A stretch of DNA of 64,000 nucleotides, from the NCBI GenBank assembly GCA_021442155.1, contig CM038225.1:79744925-79808924 (forward strand), in the 5' to 3' direction. Position 1 is the stretch's first letter. Each line of letters starts with the position of its first letter. This document shows positions 59,213-64,000 of this stretch, piece by piece. The DNA is from Cymbidium sinense. Its lineage: Eukaryota; Streptophyta; Magnoliopsida; Asparagales; Orchidaceae. Below the pieces are notes generated by a model that saw only the letters and a program-made list of their open reading frames with translations, made no database searches and was not told the DNA's origin. The position numbers and the translations under genes were made by a program.

Positions 59213-59639
59213 TTTGGCCATGTGGAAGAAAACCCTCAATCACAATTTCGTGAACATCATAGGCAATACTGAACAATGAGCCTCTGCTCCAACTCCGCCA
59301 CTCTCAAATCAATCCTTGAACTAAGGATGCTAAGCTGCCTCACTTCCTCCCCGATAGTGACTAGAAGACGCAATGTGAATCTCTTTAGAAGATCGTATGC
59401 GACGAATGGAAGAGTCTTAAAATGAGATGATCCGACTTTTACGAGGAACACGACTGCCACTACCACGACAAACACATCTCCCACAAGATCGATCGTTAGC
59501 CGTGGGGGTGCCAAAATGCTAATCTCCTTGACAATGAAGTTCCTCCGCTTCTAGACCGTGATGTCGATCTCCTTGACACTGCTTGTTTTACTCATCCATC
59601 ACGTGCAGCTCAACCGACCGCTAATCCATCAATTATTAC

Positions 59640-60680
59640 TGGTAGCTTCACACGTTCTCATCCTGTTGACTCCACTCGTCATGTTATACGTACAGAATTA
59701 TGATGCTTAATGCAAGATGCATTTCACCTTAAAGACATAAATCATCCTCCCCCTCACCGCGGCTATGAGGAGTCCTTACCTTTAGCTGAAGCTATTCTTC
59801 AACATCTTATTCCCGTAGGTTTCAAGCTTCCGAGCATTGATTCCTACGATGGGGCAACTGGCCCATATGAACATATCGACAAATACAGGACCATCATGCA
59901 TATCCAACAAGCTTCTCACACACTATTTTGTCAGGTCTTTCCAGTTACCCTCAGGGCAAGCTCAGATTCTACTCCCAAGAGAATCCATCCATACCTTTGA
60001 TGAACCAAGATTTTGGTTCATTGCAAACCAAGGATCAATAAAGATTCCTCACATCTCTCAGATTCCAAAATGAGGGTGAATCACTTAAAGAATACTTCCA
60101 GATTCTCCTCGAAGCTCGCCAAATACTGGGTAGACCAATTCGAGAGGAGTTTTTCTTAGGGCTCGTCTGCCTTTCTACTCCACTAATGTGAGGACCGCTT
60201 CATATGTCAACTTAGTTCATCACGTGGAAGCACAAATCTCTATCGATGAAGCTATTAATGCCCATCACAAATAATTTGAACAATCTACAGGAAAACGTAA
60301 GAGCATCTGGGGAACGCGACACCCATCAAAAGAAGAAAAAGGCGCGTGATCTCCCCATTCATATCAACGACGTGAACCACGACCAGAAAAGGAATACACA
60401 TCACTAAACACATCTTGTGTTAACGTCTTGTTGTCCATTCGAGATGACGAGACTATCAAGTAGACACATCCACTGAAACCAAATTCAGGAAACCAGGAGC
60501 AGTATTGTCACTTCTATCGCTGTCGTAGACATACTACAGAGGCGTGTAAACAACTTAAAGAAGAGATTGAGAGGCTCATTCAACAGGGATATCTACGCCA
60601 ATTTGTGCAAAACCAATCAACTCAAGAAAACATAGCTCCAACTGGGGGGCAACCGGGACAATCATCATAGAAACAACACA
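59640..60680 (+). pseudogene. Tat gag, degenerate
   Basis: The best frame (59710-60000) has PPPHRGYEESLPLAEAILQH, PVGFKLPSIDSYDGATGPYE and HIDKYRTIMHIQQASHTLF, the Tat Gag core start. It frameshifts at FPVTLR and can be followed through GESLKEYFQILLEARQI. A CxxC-type piece (HYCRCRRHTTEACKQLKEEI-like, with a frame break) lies near 60505-60570. It is homologous to gag of the large element (36923-35413) and is inactive. Confidence 0.87.
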
Positions 60681-60819
60681 ATAGTCGCCAAATAGTTGGA
60701 AAAATTGAAACGATTGTAAGTGGGCCACTACTATCTAATCAAGTCTTCATCGCCACCTTTGAAAATCGGAGTTAAAAAAATCTTGTATTAATCATCCCAT
60801 CACTTTTAATGACTCAGAC

Positions 60820-61320
60820 TTGGAAGGAGTCCAAGTTCCACATCAAGATCCTCTTATCATCAGTGCAAGGATTGGTGACCCCTGTTATATTGTTAAGAGA
60901 ATTTTGATTGATAATAGGAGTTCCATTGATATTTTATTTTACTCCACATTTCTTAGCATGAGCCTGGTCAAGGAAAAGCTCCAACCCGCTGCAAGACATT
61001 TATATGGGTTTGATAATCGCCCTGTGCGAGTAGAGGGGACAATCACCCTTCCTGTTGTCCTCAAAAAATTCTCTCAACAAGTGACTCATTCAATCCAATG
61101 GTGGTAGATTCAGATATAACGCTATATCTTGGCCCCTCCAATCAATTTTGTGTCCGCAAGATCTCATCTTAAGATGAAATTTCTAACTTCTGTTAGGGTT
61201 GAGGTGGTCTGTGGAAATCAACAAATAGCACAATCATGTTACCTCAAACAAGTTCAACCACGCCCTTCGATGACCTTCAACATCAAGAATTTTAATCTTC
61301 AGGACAAAGAAGTGCTTTAG
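60820..61320 (+). pseudogene. Tat protease and adjacent region, active site altered
   Basis: A 95-codon open stretch reads GDPCYIVKRILIDNRSSIDI, then LFYSTFLSMSLVKEKLQPAA. This is the retropepsin region, where the family has Asp-x-Gly-Ser-Ser; here it is D-N-R-S-S, so the flap-side glycine is Arg. The following SHLKMKFLTSVRVEVVCGNQ segment matches the post-protease part of the large element. Immediately after it the sequence jumps to post-integrase DNA. Confidence 0.85.
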
Positions 61321-61729
61321 AGGGTTTTGCTTATAAAAGACTTGCTCCCTACTTCATTATCAGATAGCCAACCATCAAGCTATGACCAAAGATCCAGAGA
61401 AAAAAATATTTCCTAAAACTTGAAACATGGAGGGTCTCTAAAAAGTGTTATATGTAATCCTTGGTGCATAAATATTATAGCCTTTAATTTACCCCATTTA
61501 TCTTTTCATCTCCACCTCTAGTCTTTTGTTAACTCTCTCTAAAAATATATCTCATCTCTTTTGTTATGTTATCTTATGACAATATTGTATCACCGACATT
61601 ATTAAAGTAATGAGTTTATGACTTTTTCTTATAAGCTTATTTCTTCTTCATTTAATCCTCCCACTTGAGAAATATATAACTCACGTTGTATCTCAATTGG
61701 GGCATGATCAATCCCAAGGGGACTTGATC

Positions 61730-62260
61730 GGACCTCTTCCATACAGGTAAAAAGTCAAGTAATACTTTGGCTGATACCTAGGATAGGTCAAAAGGTCTTT
61801 GGTGGACATCACACGACCTCTTCCATACAGGTTAACGTCATCGAGTCACACTTAGACAAACAACCTCGGATAGGTCAAAAATCCTCAACAGATTCAATTC
61901 GACCTCTTCCATACAAGTTAACATCATCGAGTCACACTCAGACAAACAACCTCAGATAGGTCAAAATCCTCGATTAATTCAACCTCTTCCATGCGTCATT
62001 GAGTCACACTCGACAAACAACCTCGATAGTCAAAATCTCGGCCAATTCAATTCGACCTCTTCCATACAGGTTAACGTCATCGGGTAACACTCTGACAAAC
62101 AACCTCGGATAGGTCAAAAATCCTTAGTGGATTCAATTTGACCTCTTCTGTGCAGGTTAATGTCATCAAGTAACACTTTGACAAACAACCTTGAATGGGT
62201 CAAAAATCCTCAGCGGATTTGATTCTACCCCTCACATACAAGTTAATGGCATCAAGTAAC
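61730..62260 (+). repeat. Tat-internal tandem array 1, about six copies
   Basis: Same 83-bp unit as 49835-50600 (ACCTCTTCCATACAGGTTAA, CGTCATCGAGTCACACT, ACAAACAACCTCGGATAGG). Units near 61980-62040 are shortened by deletions. Confidence 0.9.
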
Positions 62261-62419
62261 ATCATGGAGAATGATACTTTGAAATTATCTATCAAACTTT
62301 CTGAGTTGCTCGAATGACGATTCCTAATTAACTTTTCCTCACCATCTTGGCAGTTATCAACTGTTGAACTATCCATTGAAGTTTCAAGAAATCTAATTTC
62401 ATACAAGAAGAAGTAGGAA

Positions 62420-62740
62420 CTATGAACCGGCCATCACCGCCGATCATCACGCCATCGGTCACCATCGCTGATATCTGCCGGCCGCCGCCAGATACCATCA
62501 CGGTTACCGCGCGACATCATCGGCCATCTCGCCGGTACCATCGCTGCCGCCATCCCCGGCGACCACCGATGCGGCGCACGTTGCCACTGCCGCGCATTAC
62601 ATCGCCGACCACTTCGCGGCCAACCACTTGCCGGACCGCTGCGACTACCGTTTGCCACCGCCGACATCCGGCCATCTCCACTGGTCACCACCATCATCGC
62701 TGGTCATCATCGCCGACCGACATTGCGCCACCCGGAGCAC
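62420..62740 (+). repeat. CATCACCGCCG-type GC-rich degenerate segment
   Basis: It is built from CATCACCGCCGATCATCACG-like words with a 3-bp periodicity, so long open frames appear on both strands (62422-62784, 62434-62697) without meaning. A related segment is at 50600-51060, also between arrays 1 and 2. Confidence 0.75.
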
Positions 62741-63020
62741 GATATATCGCGGTCTTGATCGCTCAACCCGGTCGGCATGGATAGTTGACGCTCTTTGGGA
62801 AAACTGAGCCTCGCCAGATGAACTACGGGCCTTAATCGCCCAAACCCGGTTGGTCCGACAAGGCGGTGATGCTTTTTCGAGGAAAAATCGAGCCTCGTAT
62901 GAATTACGGACTTGATCGCCTTCCAAACCCCTCGACAGGCCTCTTTCGAAAAAATCGAGCTCGCATGAACTATGGGCCTTGATCGCCTCAACTGGTCAAC
63001 AAGGGCGGCCACGAGAGAAA
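62740..63020 (+). repeat. Tat-internal tandem array 2, about four copies
   Basis: Units contain GATGAACTACGGGCCTTAAT, CGCCCAAACCCGGT and GAGGAAAAATCGAGCCTCG, matching 51060-51480 and the reverse complement of 28842-29178. Overlapping minus-strand frames (62645-63135) are repeat-derived. Confidence 0.88.
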
Positions 63021-63249
63021 ATCGGAGCCCGCAGGTGCGCAAGTAGAATGTCCGAATGGGTCCATAACTCAAATCTTGCACATATACCACACAACCATTC
63101 TCAGACCGCTCGTGATCATAATCTTGTGCTCCCATGAAGATCTATTCTTTCAAAATGGTTAATAATAAATTTCATTGAAGAATTTGTTATTTTCATGTAT
63201 TTGGCGATATATTTTGGATGATTGAGATAATGTCATCCAAAGGGGCAAC

Positions 63250-64000
63250 CGATATGACACTTAAATCCTACTACAATAAGCTTCGAATCTTGATATCAAA
63301 AGCAAGTTGATCCTCAGTTGAAATTAGTCGAGATCAAGCACTTAAAATATCATTGGAAACTTTGGATATCAGTTAAATCCCTAAATATCTCTTAAACATG
63401 GAGTGTTTATAGTCAATTCGAGAGTCTTGACTAGCCGAATCTAACAAGCCTAAAATCTCCTAATTCCAACTTCATTTGAACATTGAAATATACAAAATAC
63501 ATCAGATGATCAAGGGAATCATTTTGAGCCGTGCGATGGAGGAGTGGTTCAGATTTTGCATGTATTTGTAGAAATGTCACCCCTCTAATCTATAAATAGC
63601 CTCTCATTCTTCACATGAGGGGAGGCCCAAGAAAGAGAGAGAAGAGAGCTCTAAAGCTTGAAAATCCTCCAAGCATAATCGTGCCACCACTCGACGGTCG
63701 CCGACCACCCTCGTTGTCACCACCACCACCACCGCCATCACCGCCACCGTTGATCCGCCAATCTCCATCGGTGACCATCATGATGACCTTCATCGTCAGT
63801 CGCTGATCCCCGCTGTTCACCATCATCTGATACCACTAACAACTGTTACAACCTGAATGTGACTATATGACTGTTGTTATCTGATTATGAGATTCTCATT
63901 GTCAGCCCTTCTCATATAAAATTTTGTAATCCTGTATCGGGAAAACTTTGTACTCCAAAATAAATACATAGTAGATGAATTTTACTGGGCTAGGCCCGTG
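63250..64000 (+). repeat. 3' LTR of the third Tat copy (cut by the window end)
   Basis: It begins CGATATGACAC (TG has become CG) straight after the PPT and follows the 5' LTR at 58296 to the window end near the GCTAGGCCCGTG motif. About 150 bp of LTR should remain outside. Confidence 0.9.

Larger units (their letters stand above)
58296..64000 (+). mobile_element. Tat-family element with gag and protease but no RT-RH-IN (runs off the window)
   Basis: Order: 5' LTR 58296-59212, decayed PBS (TTTGGCCATGTGGAAG), gag (59640-60680), protease and following segment (60820-61320), about 400 bp homologous to the region beyond integrase in the large copy, tandem array 1 (61730-62260), CATCACCGCCG-type segment (62420-62740), tandem array 2 (62740-63020), PPT (CATCCAAAGGGGCAAC) and 3' LTR (63250 to beyond 64000). 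RT, RNase H, integrase and the antisense ORF are missing. It is inserted in the copia element at 54368-58295; the left flanking 5-mer is AGCAT (58291-58295). Confidence 0.9.

Noticed and set aside
62422..63135. Arg/Pro/Thr-rich frames on both strands up to 142 codons
   Set aside because: They come from the CATCACCGCCG-type segment and array 2; the 3-bp periodicity creates open frames on both strands.

Overview
This is nuclear DNA from a flowering plant. The evidence is AT-rich intergenic sequence with long (AT)n, (CT)n and (AC)n microsatellites, a plant-type BTB/POZ gene with a GT-AG intron, Ty3/gypsy and Ty1/copia LTR retrotransposons, a PIF/Harbinger DNA transposon, MITE-like inverted repeats and scraps of plastid DNA. 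I cannot fix the species from the sequence.

Only one gene looks intact and functional: a BTB/POZ protein of the Arabidopsis At3g50780 type on the minus strand (5873-8645, two coding exons). Its intron carries a mosaic of plastid 23S rRNA and trnI-GAU sequence. A 2.6-kb direct duplication (1-2590 and 2920-5487) lies immediately downstream of it.

The rest is mobile DNA and its remains. 10655-11545: solo LTR with a 5-bp target site duplication (TSD). 13224-13466 and 40698-40957: two inverted-repeat MITEs of one family. 14180-14745: chimeric plastid psaB/psaA fragment, followed by a 328-bp-period repeat and a pyrimidine-rich leader-like stretch. 18872-23008: complete but dead Ty1/copia element (TSD CAATG). 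23560-24300: degenerate minisatellite. 27526-37220: the most complete Ty3/gypsy Tat-lineage element (minus strand), with gag, protease, RT, two RNase H regions and integrase, plus an antisense extra ORF near its 3' end. 42666-43386: two exons of a dead prolyl-tRNA synthetase copy. 44157-46532: PIF/Harbinger transposase and Myb-like ORF. 48564-53100: a complete Tat-family element with no gag-pol (TSD ATCAT). 54368-58295: 5'-truncated Ty1/copia element, split by a third Tat-family copy (58296 to beyond 64000) that keeps gag and protease but has lost RT-RNaseH-integrase.

The window's theme is one Tat family seen in four structural states. Its members share two internal tandem-repeat arrays, about 83 and 80 bp in period. 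The most interesting signal is a conserved antisense TATA region between the second array and the 3' LTR. It is placed so that the second array would form the 5' leader of the antisense ORF transcript. No RNA gene, CRISPR array or operon structure was found. All TE coding regions carry stops or frameshifts, so none of these elements looks autonomous today.
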